Shown here: one piece after another, positions 44,102-55,662 of the stretch
Numbering within the stretch: the stretch's first letter is position 1
Layout: each line of letters starts with the position of its first letter
Assembly (NCBI GenBank): GCA_032164245.1
Contig: JAVMKO010000003.1
Span: 137,009,259-137,073,258, forward strand
DNA from: Sternotherus odoratus
Lineage: Eukaryota; Chordata; Testudines; Kinosternidae
Length of the DNA: 64,000 nucleotides
Reading direction: 5' to 3'
Made by a program: the position numbers and the translations under genes
The notes under the pieces: generated by a model
Told to the model about the DNA's origin: nothing
Databases searched by the model: none
What the model saw: only the letters and a program-made list of their open reading frames with translations

Positions 44102-47100
44102 CAATATGGAAAATTTCAGGCTGAATAATTACCGTTTGGCAAAGTTATAAGCATCTGAAAACAAGATCTTATAAGGAAAATTGTCATATAGCCTTAAAAA
44201 TAGGTGGCACTATCAGCACTGCCTAAAATAAGAAACCTGTTGTTCACTGGAGCTCTATTGCAGTTTAATGATATCATTAGCTTACCTGATAAGAAAATGA
44301 TGCAGTCCAACATCAAAACTTCTGAAAGAAAAACAATACATATTTTAAGTGCTCAAATACAAGAGTGATAAGTATAGAAACACTCAACCTCAAAATAATC
44401 AAATACATTTAATTCACTACAATAAAACTACTTCTACATACTATGCACTATAATGCCTAAGATAGGCCAAAGTAGTATAAAATACAATTTCATTTAATTT
44501 ATGCAACAACACATGAAATGTCAGATAATCATCTAGAGGAAAGTCTTGAATTCAGTTATAGTCAAGTTTGGGAATTTCCATGACCCAATGTCTGTTCAAT
44601 AAGGCAATGCCACACAGGATGGTATAGTTCATGGAGGATATAAATCTGAGTCTTTGTGTTGACATTGATTTTTCTCTTAGCCTTTCCATAATTAGTAAGC
44701 CTGTGTGCTTCATGTAGTAATAAGCTGTAGATAAAGGCCGATCCTTTTACCTGAATTGCTATATAACGCAACTACTCTTCTCCTTTTCTAAGGCTGCTTT
44801 GTGCCATTTCAACAAAGCTGCACTAAAACAGCACAATCAGCCCTAATGATTCCCTTGTACCTTAGATGGAGGATGCAGAATAATCTATAGCAGCCCCTAT
44901 GCCACTCCCCTCACTCCCAGCCTAATTTATAGGTCATGTGCTGGGAAAGTGTGCCTGGAGGGCATGCCCTGTATCCAGCGGACATCTACGGACTACTGGA
45001 AGCCAGTACAAGTTAGATCAGCACCAAGGACAAGAGCAATGCCTGGAGAACCATGGAGGCTGTCTTATGACAAAAATCTATGTTACTATGATACATGTTG
45101 CTGTTCACATGTTTTTAAAATACTACGTATGTTTACCTGGTAAACATTTGAAATAAACCAACCTGACTTCACAATAAAACAGCAAGGGAAACACATACAG
45201 TGTATGCAATTACTTGTCGAAGCCCACAAATTAAATGGGAAAAAGAGGAAAATAAGAGCTATAGAAACTAGGAGCTATAGGAAAATACAAGCTATAGAAC
45301 AGCTCAAGTTTAATATTTGGCAAAAGTGAGGTAACTTCTGTAAATCACAAGGAGAGAATAAGTAATCATATGGCACTGAATTAATGATATTATATCGTTC
45401 TTGTTCAACACTACTTGAATCTAGCAATCAGACATGATACCATATGCAATAATAAGCCTATGGTGCACAACCTGGATGCACTGCAAGACACCATATTTGA
45501 CAATGTAATTATTGTTTCCATCCTGAGAGAACAACAGGCTGTTACATAAATTTGCTATAAACTTCATTTAACCCTTTAATAGAGGCCTCAGAGGACCAGG
45601 TGGCCAAGTATGCATCCAGCTTCTAGTATCACGCCTTCCAGCAAGAAAGGCTTTCAGTCCAGTTCCTAACCCTTGTATGGGGCTTAGCTTCACCTTGGGG
45701 TTTTTAACATTCTTACCTGCTCCTAACTAGAAGGGGAGAGCAGTGGAAATGAAGCTAATGCCCCTTCTGCAACAGAACAGTCGATAGGGGAGCCTGGGCC
45801 TTTCTACTCCATTGGGCTCCAACTCAGGGCCCTATGAGAGCCAGTGTCAGCACTCTGGAGTACCTCAGAGTTGCTTCCCTGGGTCACTTCCTACCCTCCA
45901 TCTCCGATATAGGATAGGAAAAGAAAAGAAAAGACAACTAAACTTTCAGCCCCAATCAGGCTCAGCAGGCAGTCTTCTCCCTCACAAGAAAGCTTCTTCA
46001 GCATGCTTGTCAGGAGCCTTCATAGTAGGCCTGTCTTCCTCCCCAGCCTTTCCCTTCTATGCTGAGTTACTTCCTCTTCAGCTTCTTCTCCAGCTGCAGT
46101 ATGCTCAGCAGATCTGGAGGGACGAGGCTATGGGGGCCCAGTATTGTTCTTTAATCCTTTTGGGCCCAGCGTGGGATTTGTACACTCCATCACAAACCCC
46201 TTCACCGCCGTGTTTTTTCAGAATTTTTTGAAGTTTCCATTGGGATTCTTGACACTTCCAGGGTATGTCCCAGTTACATGACCCCAGTATTGCCACTGTA
46301 TTTTGGATCAAATACACAGAACACAACACCCCAGAAAAGGTTTTAAACTAAACAATAAGAAAAATTCCCACAGTAAGATAAATACTCTAATATTGTCCTC
46401 TCTATAATATTCTGTGTACTGCTCAATGTTACTGTGCTACTTGTATTCATATACCATGGTATATTTTTTGATTTTTAGAAGAGTTATAGATGTGAATTCC
46501 TGCTCATTAAAAGGATAACAGACGTCCTTGGAATGGGTCACAGTCTTGCCCAGCCAGTGGAAGAAATGACAAATAAAGATGTGGTTGTTTCCATTTCAGA
46601 GTCATCTTGTTCATGGAAGATGATTTGATTGCTATTTTCTTCATCTTAATTTATTTAAATGTAATATATATGAGGAATACAGTTTTAATGCTTTAAGGCT
46701 CTCTCTTGGTAGTACAATAAATTAAAACTTAGAACTGACCAGCAGCCTGTTTGTGCAACACTGACAACAGTTAGCAAAATGTAATCCTTGAAATCTCTAT
46801 CTGCAAATATGTATTTCTATCTTCAAGACATTTTAAAAATTAAACCATTAATTTCTGTTTTGAAAGCTAAAGCTGCACAAACATTAAGATGCCTACAAAT
46901 GTGCATTCAGCACACAGTCAAATGAAATCTCCATATGCAAAAGAGACGGGGAAAAATAGGAATGCACTTATATAGGAAGGTAAACCTCAAATTGGAAGCA
47001 TTAGCACATTTAGTGAAAAAGCCATGCTGTCAATTCTCAGTGAAAAAAGGGACTATTATACGTATCTAAAAGCCAAACACGTGCAAAATGGGAATTAAGT

Positions 47101-48160
47101 TTCCATTTATGGTGCAGTTAGCAGTGAGCCTCTGTTGTGCCATGGATGCTTTGAACTTACGTTTGACGGTTCTATTTCATTTGTAGAAATCCCTTCTAGA
47201 CTTTTTTATTTTGAAGGTATACCCCGTTTGATTCAGTGCTTGTATAACTTGCCTTTCATCAAAATACTGTGCACCTTACCTGTTGAGGATTTGGCCTATA
47301 ATAAGTAAATATAATTCATCTAGTGTAAATCAATCTAGCTCTGTTGACTTCAGTGGAATTATGCTGATTTACGCCAGCAGAGGACCTGACCCTACTTTTT
47401 TGTTTTCCTACTACAATGTGTTACAGTTCTAGAGTGTTCATTATTTGTATTGCTGTAGTGCCTAGGAACCCCAGTAAGAGACCAGGACTCCACTGTACTA
47501 GGCTGAGAACCCAATCTCACAGAGAAATATTGGGCGATGACACGCACCTATGCTTCCATTGACTTTCAGAGAATTGACTTCTGAGCCACTGAAGCTCTAA
47601 GCAACGGAAAATGGGGGTGCTGAGCACCACTCCGGATTATGCCAATTGTGACAGGCCCAATTTCAAAAATGTTAATACACTAAATTTCAGTAACATATCC
47701 TTTAGCTGGATGATTGCATTACTTGCATTAACAGACTCTGGATTCTTATGCTATATTTTATTAAACACACACTCTCTCTTGTTGAGAAACTACTTCAATT
47801 TGCTCTCAAAGAAGGATCAGTAAATAATCATTTTCAACCAATTTCTCCCTGTGACTGAGGAGCTAGATACTATTCCTGGAAGCAAAATGAAAACGAGGTG
47901 CAAGCAGGGCACATCTAGGAAGTGTTTGGCCAACCACAGTCTTCAACAAAGATGTCCATGATAATCAGAACAAATACAATTATGCAAATCTTTTCCATGG
48001 ACTGAATATGTCATACAAAGATAAACAAAGAAGCATGGCCTGACTCTTCTCTCTTACCCCCATAAAAACTCCAGTGAAAGCAATAATGTTACACTGGTGG
48101 AAATTAGATCAGACCAACTATAGTCTCATGAATGAGACATGGTTACTTTCATCATGGGTG
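44102..48160. other. Long, mostly unique AT-rich stretch
   Basis: No transposon was recognised over most of 4 kb, which is unusual in this window. 47330-47395 (TGACTTCAGTGGAATTATGC, GATTTACGCCAGCAGAGGA) is a foldback-core relic. 47440-47510 (TTTGTATTGCTGTAGTGCCT, then AGGAACCCCAG) is a common but unnamed dispersed repeat. The exon candidate at 44286-44321 lies here. Confidence 0.45.
44286..44321 (-). CDS. Candidate 36-nt microexon (unproven)
   Basis: On the minus strand a pyrimidine-rich tract TATTGTTTTTCTTTCAG ends at 44322, followed by 36 nt and a strong donor CAG|GTAAGC at 44281-44285. The length is a multiple of three. Two frames are open: one encodes SFDVGLHHFLI and the other, more hydrophobic, VLMLDCIIFLS. 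No flanking exon could be identified and a chance match is possible. Lack of a surrounding transposon is the main reason to take it seriously. Confidence 0.3.
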
Positions 48161-48167
48161 AGCTGTC

Positions 48168-48306
48168 TCAATACCATCTGATCATGTGCATGGTCCGGGT
48201 TCTGACACTTCTGATGGCCTTGAGCACTTCTTGATAGCTTTTGTTGTTAATGCCACTGCACATCTTCGGGTGATAGGGCAGAGGGCAGATGCTTGCTCTT
48301 CTCATT
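48168..48306 (-). CDS. Candidate terminal coding exon (unproven)
   Basis: An acceptor-like TTTTTCACATTTTAG ends at 48307 (minus strand). After one base there follow 45 sense codons and TGA (48168-48170). The peptide begins MRRASICPLPYHPKMCSG and contains NKSYQEVLKAIRSVRTRTMH. Its composition is protein-like (mixed charge, two cysteines, an NKS glycosylation-type triplet) and the segment is less AT-rich than its surroundings. A second frame is open for 19 codons (NEKSKHLPSALSPEDVQWH). No family recognised and no upstream exon found. It could also be a decayed repeat or chance. Confidence 0.3.
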
Positions 48307-48329
48307 CTAAAATGTGAAAAATCTATTTC

Positions 48330-49490
48330 TCAGCTCAAATGGCAGAACAAATGAATCATAAGGTCTCCATGGAACTGTAGTCTGAAAAATGGTTCTTACT
48401 CAAATCTACTCTCAGTCTGTCCTGCTATGATGTGCTATATGAGGAAAATATGAAGGAAAAAAAGAGGAGACTGCTCATTTTCTTGTATTGAGATTACAAT
48501 AAATGAGGAAGTGATCTCAGACTGGCAAAGTATTTGGAGCTCTCATTGATCTCAACAGAAATTGCAAATGCTGAGCACATCTCAATATTAGGCTATATGT
48601 TTGAAAAATAAAGACACAGATGATGGGGGGAAAGGCATACATTCCCCTTACGTTAATGAATTCCACACACATGTTGAATACTTTCAAGAAAGTGTTCAAG
48701 AAGCCCTTATTCCTGTAAGCATGTCATGATTTTAATTTTTGTAATTTTTGGTAATTTTGTGTGTGTAATTTTTTGTGTGTAATTTTTGTAAGCATTTAAT
48801 TCCTGTAAGCATGTCATGATTTTAATTTTTGGTGTAAATTAAAATAAAATAGGGGTGGGTGAGTTATTTGTAAAGAGGGCTCAAAATTAGCTATAAGTGT
48901 TGGCAGGCAGGAAACTATATAACGTGTGTTAAGGAATACACTTCCATGGAGTTGTGTGGTATTTTAGCCAGGAGTCTCCCAATAGACTTTAACAGTTGTG
49001 CAGACTCTGCCCCAATACGTGTTAAATGTAAGTTGCAAATTCTACAGAGAGGAACAGATTTCAAATGTATTATCCCATATTTTACTAGATCAACCTTAGT
49101 GCTCATGTTATCAGGCACAACTCCACTCAATTAGATGGAGCTAGTTACCACTTACAGCAGTGGTGAATTTGGCAAGCTGATTAGTTAGCATGTAACATCA
49201 ATATTTTTCTCCCGTTGTGTGCATTCCACTTCTCCTAGCAACTTCACCACCCCTTCCACTCATGATATTTCAATAGCTGATTCCCCCACCCCACCTCTCC
49301 ATTGTAAATGTGGGTAGAACAATCCAGCTCTTCTTGCAGACTAGAAATCCCAACTAATTCACCTAGACTCAGAGGAATCAAGTTCAATTTAACAGAAAGG
49401 CAACACCTGTACAACCAGCTATGGTATATTTCCATAAACAGAGCATGTTTTTGAGACTAAATCTGGCATTCTACCAGCTGAGTTGCTGAC
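48330..49490. other. Unrecognised AT-rich DNA with a local duplication
   Basis: No gene. A 32-bp block beginning ATTCCTGTAAGCATGTCATG is repeated 90 bp apart (48709-48740 and 48799-48830), with a TGTGTAATTTTTG-rich stretch between. Confidence 0.5.
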
Positions 49491-49749
49491 TAAGGGCTTG
49501 TCCTCACTACAGCAGGGAAGCATCGATCTTTTTGCAATCGATTTATCGCGTCTCATCAAGACGCGATAAATCGATCGCCAGCGGCTCCCCCGTCGACTCC
49601 GGAAGTCCAGCTCGTCAAGAGGCGCAAGCTGGAGTCGACGGGGGAGCACGCCGCCGACCGCCACCGCCGTGAGCACAGCAGGTAAGTCGGCTGTAGCTGA
49701 AAGTGCGTATCTACAGTTGATTTTCCCCCCTAGTGGAGACCAGCCCTTA
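49491..49749. mobile_element. TIR MITE with two long perfect hairpins
   Basis: Ends TAAGGGCTTGTCCTCACTA and, in reverse complement, TAAGGGCTGGTCTCCACTA form a 19-bp inverted repeat with three mismatches. Outer TA dinucleotides could be part of the terminus or a TA duplication. Inside are a perfect 17-bp stem with a 5-base loop (49537-49575, ATCGATTTATCGCGTCT) and a perfect 16-bp stem (49585-49600 with 49631-49646, CTCCCCCGTCGACTCC). Non-coding. Superfamily uncertain. Confidence 0.75.
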
Positions 49750-51641
49750 GAGCCTCTCCACACAAAACAATTTGCATTGGCACCTGAAGTTTATAGCTGT
49801 TCACCATGAGACATTGCTTGTAATGGATTGTTTCTCATTTCCTCTTTCTCAGGGAGTGTCTTGTGACAGTGAGGCCCAACAGGCAACACAAACAAGAGAA
49901 AAATTCCTTGACCAAGGGATGGATTTAGCACTTCTAAACTACTTTTTCTTGCTTCTTCTAGTTTTGCTAATTTCCCTTCCCATGCTGCCTCTGGCAATCT
50001 TCTAATTGGTAATCCCTGAAGAATGAAAGTTTCCAAAACATGAATAATTACAAAATTCTAAAAGTGAGCAACATCAGTTTGGAACATATAATTTAGAGGC
50101 TTGTCTGCAGAAATAGATGACTGTGAGAAAAGCAGATGATAAACTGGAATACGGACTTTGTTCTTGTGTGTTTAGTGTCCTAATGAATGGATTAATAAAA
50201 ACACTGGTGAAGCGGGCACTCCGGGGAGCAGGAGTAAGTAAATACTATACTATATTAAAGTAAATACTATAAATATTGAAAAGTAATGAGCTCCACCAAT
50301 TTATTAAATCATTATTAAATATAATTCTCAGAAACCTAGAATTTTAAAAGTACTTTTGCCTATTACCTATATGGAATTAGAGAGAGTTTTCCTCCCTCCC
50401 ACCCCACCAGATGTGTAACAAGGATTCAGATGTGAGACCTAAAACTTCACTGCAGACCTCATCTGTCCGGTGACATATGGCATGGGTATTCCCAAATAAT
50501 ACACAAAACAACAATGATAAATTATTTATAATGCAGCTGCCATCTCTGCTAAAACATTTGCACAGTGTAACAATGATGATTACTTAATAAAACCTGTAAT
50601 ATAAAAGCCATATAAACTAAAGAGAGCCAAAGAAACCAGCATAATTATAATTCTAACATACTATTTGCTGGCAGTCTTTACAATAAAAAATAGCTCTAAA
50701 ATATGTTTCAAGTCATTGGTTAAAACTGGGGAGTCATCAGATGATGCAGATAAACTCATGTGAATCCAAACACACACAGTAATCCTCAACAAGCATTTAT
50801 CTAAATACAAGAATTGTGTGTTCAAATCCAATCTTTACTAAGAACACTGAAGTCAGTGGAACTCCTCACAAGGAGCTGAGCTGGCAGATCTCAGCACAGG
50901 CTGGGGACCTATTGGAGCTTCCACTTTTTATACAGTCTTTACTCAGGCAAAACTCCATTAAATGTTGCCTGAGTATGGATTTTAAGATCCATCAATCCTT
51001 GGTTACAGAATCTGTAGTATAGGAGAAATCATAGCTGATCTGTCATGCTTATCATGACATTCTAATAATCTCATTTTCAGGACCAGCAGGACCATTCCAT
51101 TGTTATACCTTTGTACAAAGACTAGCACAAGGGGGCCTTGAGATACTATCACAAGTAATAAGAAAAGTTCTTTTGTCCTAGTCAGAAGAGAAAATTTTCA
51201 GGCTTTACCACAAATATTTAAAATGAAAGAAAACATGATTCAACAAGGTGAGAAAATTCTTGCTTCAGGAAATCCACTGTACTTTTAAACATCATGATCT
51301 TAAAAGTCAGCTTGAGCCTAGATCTCTAGCTTCAGTGGAGTGCGTCTCTTCTCTGCAAGTGTTGATTCCAATGCTTAAGCCATCTGCAATGCAGCAAACT
51401 CTGTTTCTGTCTGCCTCCTTTTCTTCCCAAAGTAGTAAATGTAACAATAGGGGGGGAAATATAAAGCCTGTCCAAAGCTTTCATCTCATGTCCTTATCAA
51501 GCAATTTCCTATTATGGTCATAATAAATAGGACTTTGAATACATAAGGACAACCTTATATTCCCTGACACATGCCCAAGAATTTACTGGAGCTTAAGCAC
51601 TTCACTTTCCTGGTAAACCCTTCTATTTAGAATTCCCATTC
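49750..51641. other. Unrecognised AT-rich DNA
   Basis: No gene or recognisable repeat in 1.9 kb. Confidence 0.45.
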
Positions 51642-51729
51642 TATCTTCCCTGAACTTTGTGAGTTTGTCCTCACCCACAACTATTTCACATTTGAAGACA
51701 AGATATACCTTCAAGTCAGAGGAAATGCT

Positions 51730-52638
51730 ATGGGTACCCGCATGGCCCCACAGTACCCCAACATTTTTATGGCAGATTTAGAAAAACGCTTCCTTAACTC
51801 TCGTCCCCTAAAGCCTCATATCTACTTGCGCTACATTGATGACATCATCATCTGGACCCATGGGAAAGAAGCCCTTGAGGAATTCCACCACGATTTCAAC
51901 GATTTCCATCCCATCATCAACCTCAGCCTGGACCAATTCACACAAGCGGTTCTTTTCCTTGACACAACTGTGCTAATAACTAATGGTCACATACACTCCA
52001 CCCTATACCGGAAACCTACTGACCGCTATACTTATCTACATGCCTCCAGCTTCCATCCAGGACACACCACTCAATCCACTGTCTACAGCCAAGCTCTAAG
52101 ATACAACCGTATTTGCTCCAATCCCTCAGACAGAGACAAACACCTACAAGATCTCTACCAAGCATTTTTAAAACTACAATACCCACCTGGGGAAGTGAAA
52201 AAACAGATTGACAGAGCCAGACGAGTACCCAGAAACCACCTACTACAGGACAGGCCCAACAAAGACAAAAACAGAACACCATTAGCCGTCACCTTCAGCC
52301 CCCAACTTAAACCTCTTCAACGCATCATCAAAGACCTACAACCTATCCTGAAAGATGATCCCTCATTCTCACAGATCTTGGGAGACAGACCAGTCCTCGC
52401 TTACACACAGCCCCCCAACCTGAAACAAATACTGACTGGCAACCACACACCACACAACAAAAATACTAACCCAGGTACCTATCCTTATAACAAAGCCCGA
52501 TGCCAACTCTGTCCACATATCCATTCAACTGACACCATCAGAGGACCTAATCACATCAGCCACACCATCAGAGGCTCATTCACCTGCACATCTTCCAATG
52601 GGATATATGTCATCATGTGCCAGCAATGCCCTCCGTGA
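51730..52638 (+). CDS. PLE reverse transcriptase C-half plus linker
   Basis: The open frame of 302 codons continues upstream of its first ATG in the same frame to about 51655 (ELCEFVLTHNYFTFEDKIYL). It covers the reverse-transcriptase palm and thumb of a Penelope-like element. YLRYIDDIIIW carries the catalytic YIDD (residues 35-38 from the ATG), LFLDTTVLI and STLYRKPTDRYTYLHASSFH follow, then the thumb, and the linker NKARCQLCPHIHS near residue 260. The fingers and first catalytic aspartate are missing through 5' truncation. The frame stops at CQQCPP, just before the YIG motif, because of small changes, so the nuclease is out of frame. Confidence 0.9.
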   Translation: MGTRMAPQYPNIFMADLEKRFLNSRPLKPHIYLRYIDDIIIWTHGKEALEEFHHDFNDFHPIINLSLDQFTQAVLFLDTTVLITNGHIHSTLYRKPTDRYTYLHASSFHPGHTTQSTVYSQALRYNRICSNPSDRDKHLQDLYQAFLKLQYPPGEVKKQIDRARRVPRNHLLQDRPNKDKNRTPLAVTFSPQLKPLQRIIKDLQPILKDDPSFSQILGDRPVLAYTQPPNLKQILTGNHTPHNKNTNPGTYPYNKARCQLCPHIHSTDTIRGPNHISHTIRGSFTCTSSNGIYVIMCQQCPP

Positions 52639-52890
52639 TGGACATTGGCCAAACTAGCCAGTCTCTACGCAAAAAAATAAATGGACACAAATCCGACATC
52701 AGGATCATAACGTTCATAAACCAGTAGGAGAACACGTCAATCTCCCTGGACATTCTATTAAAGACTTGAGGGTGTAAATTTTAAAACAGAAAAACTTCCA
52801 AAACAGAATCCAATGAGAAGCTGATGAACTGAAATTAATTTGCAAATTGGACACTGTCAACCAAGGGTTAAACAGAGATGTTGAGTGACT
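52639..52890 (+). pseudogene. PLE GIY-YIG C-terminal part, out of frame
   Basis: Downstream of the stop, translation gives MDIGQTSQSLRKKINGHKSD (YIG degraded to DIG), then a frameshift near the position of DIRNQNIQ, then KPVGEHVNLPGHS with the acidic residue kept, and later ELKLICKLDTVNQG. Two frameshifts and stops separate it from the reverse-transcriptase frame. It is the decayed 3' half of the same polyprotein. Confidence 0.75.
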
Positions 52891-53223
52891 TTGTCATTAT
52901 ACTAATTGAATGCATTTTCCTAGTTAAGTCTCTAACAATGATAAGAATCTGTAAAAGACAGATAGATCCACTAAATTTTCACTACAAAAGGTTTTTTTTC
53001 TCCTGATGATAAATGACCCATCCAAATTAAATATCCTCTTAGAACTGGTATGGTAATTTACAACTTTTTTTTGCTTTCTGTGTATATAAATGCACCTTAC
53101 TTCTGTTTGTTCCATTCTATGCATCCAATGAAGTGGGGTATAGCCCATGAAAGCTTATGCTGAAATAAACTGGTTAGTCTCTAAGGTGCTACAAGTATTC
53201 CTCGCTTTCTTTATCTTCCCTGA

Positions 53224-53772
53224 GTGATTTAGCAATGCCATCATTCAATTCTGCCTGTGTTCAATATTAGAAAGCTTTCTCCCACAATAAAGTCTTTTGG
53301 TTTCCCATGTCCACAGAGCAACCAGAATTTCTTGTGTATTAAATTCAGGTATTCTTGATTCCTACAGTTCACTGCTTTGAAGAATTCTATTCAGTGCTGT
53401 ATGATTCTTTAGGCCCCAGTGCTGCAAACTTTGATGCATATGCTTAACTTTACACATGCGAGTAGTTCCACTGAGTTCAGTGACCAGAACACTTCAATTC
53501 ACCCCAACTTCTCTCCTTGCAGATAAGCATTCCCTGAAATAGAGTCACAGACAGAAGCTGAGGCTTTTAATAGCAAGGTGGTGGGAACCCTGGATGAAAA
53601 ACCGTCCTCAACTGAAGTCAATGGCAAACCTCCTGACTCTAGGCATGTGGTGTTCTGGGAAACGTAGCTCAGTAAATAAGCAGTCATTTTGATGCAAGCA
53701 TGTTCATTTCTGATTGTGTCAACTGATGCGATTTATAATTTTTAAAACTAAAATACCAGGACGAGTTATCTG
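53224..53772. other. Unrecognised DNA with a foldback half-copy
   Basis: 53411-53480 (AGGCCCCAGTGCTGCAAACT, CTTAACTTTACACATGCGAG) is one half of the palindromic foldback family also seen at 29889 and 57105. Nothing else recognised. Confidence 0.45.
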
Positions 53773-53940
53773 ATTAGCTGCACCATATGTGATTAAGTGA
53801 TTTTATATTGTCATTTTGATGAAGAGGAAGATTTTAATTATTTTGAGTGGAAAATCATTAGCTGCACCAGACGTGATTAAGTTATTTTATGCCGTCATTT
53901 TGATGAAGAGGAAGATTTTAACTATTTTGAGTGGAAAATC
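53773..53940. repeat. 84-bp tandem duplication
   Basis: Two adjacent 84-bp units (53773-53856 and 53857-53940) start ATTAGCTGCACCA and end GAGTGGAAAATC. They differ at only a handful of positions (for example CATATGT/CAGACGT and ATATTG/ATGCCG). Confidence 0.95.
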
Positions 53941-54541
53941 ATTACCGATCTCCTCCTGCAAAGGAAGAGGGATCAGCTAAACATCCCAGACAAAAATTTC
54001 TCAGCAAGATTTAGTCACTGCTGGAGTTAGCATAAGAGTTGACAGAAAACTGGCTCAAATAATGAGTTTTATACTACTAATTTACCTGCTTGTTTGGGAT
54101 ACGTTTTTGCAAATAACTTCTTATACTGAATTCTGCCAACGTTTTTATAATATCTTAAAACAAAGATAACTTTAGTTACACCTTCCCTGGTTCTTCAGAA
54201 AACGACCCCAACCTTTGCCAGGTAGTGGATAAAATCCTGGTCTTACTGATGTCAAGCACAAAACTCCCATGGACTTCAATGGAGTCTGGTCTTCACTCTC
54301 TTTTTTTTTTTTTTTTTTGGTAAGACTCTCCCAATGCTTGTCAGACTGTCTTGACTGAGCCTTTTCCTTTCTATTAGAGGGGTTTATTAAAGGTTGTTAT
54401 CCATTTTCAACATATCGTTGCCCCTTTTTGATCCAAGTGGCTAGTCAAAGTTCAGGATTCTGGATACATTCCAGTTGGAAATAGAAACTGATGGAGTCTG
54501 GTATTTTCTTGAATGCAACCTTGTTTATCTACATGTACAAA
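53941..54541. other. Unrecognised AT-rich DNA with polyT
   Basis: An 18-base T run lies at 54301-54318 after a foldback-core relic (AACTCCCATGGACTTCAATG, 54260-54279). No gene. Confidence 0.5.
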
Positions 54542-54546
54542 GTCCT

Positions 54547-55365
54547 TGTAGTGGGGCAACTGCCCCACACTCCTGACAGAGTGGGCAAAAGTAGGCTAGA
54601 GAGGCTGCACAGGGTGTCAGTCAATAAGAAAAGGGCCTACTGCGGGCCAATCAGGGCCAAGCTTGTAGCCAGCCAATCAGGAACTGGCTATGCACTATAA
54701 GATGGCTGCCCAGGAGAGGGGCAGTCAGTCTCTCCTGGACCTTCAAGGGGGAAGGTCTGGCTCCTGAGAGAGGAGCCGCAGCACCAGGGACAGCGCAGTG
54801 CTGGGCAGGCCCAGGGGAGCAGAAGGGAACTCTGCCCTGGTTACCTGCCAGGCTGCCGGCCCTGAGAGAGGGGCCATCCGGTGCAGAGGGGCTGCAGGGG
54901 AAGTGGCCCAGGGAGAGTGCAAGGGACTAGAGGAGAGGAGGGCAGGATGGTTGCCGCCAAAGGGTCCCTGGGCCGAGACCCAGAGTAGAGGGTCCCCCCC
55001 TTCTCCCCTTAGATTGCACCTAGCTGCTGGAGTGGCCTCTATAGACTACACCCGACCCCAGCCAGAAGGGGTTCAACTTGGGGGTGGTTGGCCACCGCAG
55101 CTGGATGGCTGAAGGACTACTGACGTTCCCCCACCCCGCCCCCCCAGGAGGGGGTTAGTGTGGACTTGAAGGTACTGCCAGAGGACAGTGCCCTGAAGAG
55201 GACGCCGCATGCAAGGAGCAGCACGTGTCCAAACGCCAACAGAGGACAACCTGAGAGGAGGAGATGGACGGGACACCACCAGAGGAGGGCGCTCCGCCGT
55301 GAACTGAGCTAATTCCCGGACTGTCCAGCAGGAGGCACATGGTGGTGAGCCCCCAACCTGTTCCA
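54547..55365 (+). mobile_element. Solo LTR-like element, 5-bp TSD (family A)
   Basis: GTCCT flanks the copy exactly (54542-54546 and 55366-55370). It starts TGTAGTGGGGCAACTGCCCC and ends CCTGTTCCA, a degraded ...ACA end. A TATA-like CACTATAAGATGGCTG (54693-54708) followed by CAGTCAGTCTCTCCTGGA suggests a promoter. Its start and right-hand blocks (AGGAGGGCGCTCC, TGTCCAGCAGGAGGCACATG) match the element at 33859-34568. GC-rich open frames inside are not genes. Confidence 0.68.
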
Positions 55366-55370
55366 GTCCT

Positions 55371-55662
55371 GCTATTCTGAACACAGAAGGAACCAAACAC
55401 AAAAAGGAGCAATGTCTTAGCTTACAGCCCTGAGCCTCTTCAGCCAATATCAGACCTCAAAGCTCTCCCTCTAGTTTCTTCCCAGGTCACACCGTCCTCT
55501 CTGGCTACTACTTGGCTTTTTTGGTTTTGGCTTTTGCCTCCCTTTCTGTTCTCCACATGTGCACGCACACACACCAATACTCAACAAAACCCCTCCACTC
55601 AGCCCCACCTCAAAACATAATGCTAGGACCACAGGGAAGAGACCACCTCAGGTAGTAAGTCT
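55371..55662. other. Unrecognised spacer
   Basis: No gene or repeat recognised. Confidence 0.45.

Larger units (their letters stand above)
51654..53211 (+). mobile_element. Penelope-like element with RT and nuclease, 12-bp TSD
   Basis: TATCTTCCCTGA is duplicated exactly at 51642-51653 and 53212-53223. The insert begins inside the reverse transcriptase, continues through the cysteine-rich linker and nuclease region, and ends with the tail (AGTGGGGTATAGCCCATGAA, AAACTGGTTAGTCTCTAAGG, TGCTACAAGTATTCCTCG). This is the longest PLE in the window, but it still lacks the N-terminal half. Confidence 0.92.

Noticed and set aside
43818..44150. 110-codon open frame
   Set aside because: It runs across the end of a solo LTR and its TSD, so it cannot be a conserved gene.
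54798..55112. 104-codon frame and several antisense frames up to 124 codons
   Set aside because: They lie inside a GC-rich solo LTR-like element bounded by a 5-bp TSD, with no protein motif.
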